From assembly GCA_012719035.1 (NCBI GenBank), contig JAAYBD010000004.1:17366-81365 (forward strand): a DNA stretch of 64,000 bases, read 5' to 3'. Source of the stretch: Clostridiales bacterium (GTDB lineage: Bacteria; Bacillota; Clostridia; Oscillospirales; Oscillospiraceae). The notes under the pieces are model-generated. The model did no database searches and was not told where the DNA came from. It worked only from the letters and a program-made list of their open reading frames with translations. Made by a program: the position numbers and the translations under genes. Numbering within the stretch: position 1 is the first letter of the stretch; every line of letters starts with the position of its first letter. This document shows positions 63,174 through 64,000 of this stretch, in pieces.

Positions 63174-64000
63174 ATGCTTCAAGACCTCCACATTGAAAAT
63201 ATCGCTGTAATTGAGAGGGCGGATATAAGCTTTGCACCCGGTCTCAATGTCCTGACGGGCGAAACCGGTGCGGGAAAATCCATAGTGATCGATGCACTTT
63301 TTGCTGTTATGGGTGCAAGGACAAGCCGTGAACTTGTGAGGTCGGATGCGAATAAGGCATCTGTAACAGCCGTGTTTACGAGTGACAAGGCTGCAAAATG
63401 GCTTTCCGATAATGAGCTTGACGCGGAGGATGAACTCATTTTGCAGCGACGTATTTCAGACGGCGGAAAATCCTCCTGCCGCGTAAACGGTTTTCCCGTA
63501 ACGGCATCTCAGCTGCGTGAATTTTCCGCTATGCTTCTGGATATTCATGGGCAAAACGATGGGCGTCAGCTTATGGATGAAGACCGCCACAGGGAGTATT
63601 TAGACAGCTTCGGAGCGCACGATGATGTTTTGGATGAATATAAAGCGGCATATTCTAAGTTTTCGGCGATTCAGAAAGAAATAAAGCACCTTTCGATGAA
63701 CGAAACTGAAAAAGAGCGCCATGCCGATAATCTAAGGACTATGATTGAAGAATTGGAGAGCGCGGAACTTCGCGAGGGCGAAGAGGAAGAGCTGTCTGAA
63801 AGACGCGATTTGCTCCGCAACGCTGAAAAGCTGACGGAAGCTCTTAACTCCGCTTATGAAGCACTGTACGGCGGCGAGGAAAACGCGATTTCTCTCACAG
63901 ACAGCGCGGCGGCGGAAGCTGCGCGCGCGGCAAGGTACAGTTCGGGATTATCTAATGTTGAAAAAACACTTTCCGATGCTTCGTTTATGCTTAGGGATGC
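63174..64000 (+). CDS. recN: DNA repair protein RecN, N-terminal part (cut by window edge)
   Basis: 275 residues are visible. LQDLHIENIAVIERADISF and Walker A LTGETGAGKSIVIDAL are typical, followed by the QNDGRQLMDEDRHREYLD segment and the start of the coiled coil. RecN is an SMC-like ATPase in double-strand break repair. AGGGGGAAAGGA precedes the ATG. The gene continues beyond the window. Confidence 0.95.
   Translation, partial: MLQDLHIENIAVIERADISFAPGLNVLTGETGAGKSIVIDALFAVMGARTSRELVRSDANKASVTAVFTSDKAAKWLSDNELDAEDELILQRRISDGGKSSCRVNGFPVTASQLREFSAMLLDIHGQNDGRQLMDEDRHREYLDSFGAHDDVLDEYKAAYSKFSAIQKEIKHLSMNETEKERHADNLRTMIEELESAELREGEEEELSERRDLLRNAEKLTEALNSAYEALYGGEENAISLTDSAAAEAARAARYSSGLSNVEKTLSDASFMLRD

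Noticed and set aside
1-64000. CRISPR arrays, insertion sequences, prophage, tRNA or rRNA genes
   Set aside because: No spaced direct repeats, transposase or phage motifs, or tRNA/rRNA sequences were recognised; the only tandem repeats are coding, in spoIIIAH.

Overview
The window reads as chromosomal DNA of an anaerobic, endospore-forming member of the Clostridia (Bacillota), with Oscillospirales-like gene content. The evidence is a complete spoIIIA operon, a spoIIGA-sigE pair, oxygen-independent (cbi-type) cobalamin synthesis, a glgBCDAP glycogen operon containing the Firmicutes-type GlgD subunit, a membrane pyrophosphatase, and the block nusB-xseA-xseB-ispA-dxs-tlyA-nadK-argR-recN. No phage, insertion sequence, CRISPR array, rRNA or tRNA was recognised.

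Region 1 (1-15.5 kb) is cobalamin metabolism. A minus-strand series (cbiL, cbiD, cbiF, cbiG, cbiH, cbiJ, cbiET, cbiA, then cobC, cbiB, cobD, cobQ) builds the corrin ring and aminopropanol arm. Divergently, a plus-strand operon under a cobalamin riboswitch with its own terminator encodes an ABC importer (permease, ATPase, binding protein), with a lipoprotein cobaltochelatase CbiK inserted before the binding protein. The binding protein carries a C-terminal SLH-like extension and its natural start is interrupted by an A10 tract. cbiC and cobU/S/T are not in the window.

Region 2 (15.5-33.5 kb) holds single-chain L-serine dehydratase, sigE and its processing protease spoIIGA, the glycogen operon, pth, prs, prfB (RF2), hppA and an orphan rmlA-type nucleotidyltransferase.

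Region 3 (33.5-50.3 kb) is more accessory. It has a FadR-type regulator with an apparent operator facing a large multi-FeS flavin oxidoreductase plus HypA-like protein, an APC permease, a class II aldolase/nitroreductase pair, a zinc dehydrogenase, a BMP-type nucleoside ABC transporter, an HxlR regulator, a small unknown protein, a Nudix protein and a DUF1015 protein.

Region 4 (50.3-64 kb) is the spoIIIAA-AH operon, preceded by a good sigma-E-like promoter, then the Asp23/Gls24 gene and the conserved housekeeping block up to a truncated recN. SpoIIIAH has an unusual repeat-rich C-terminal extension.

The most interesting points are: the extracytoplasmic CbiK plus SLH-anchored binding protein and its A10 start; the oxidoreductase-HypA pair and its predicted regulator; the SpoIIIAH repeat tail; a 41-bp near-perfect palindrome at 37.77 kb; and a recurrent GTTTACATAA motif, densest in the cobalamin cluster. 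No clearly novel multi-gene system could be proven from sequence alone.
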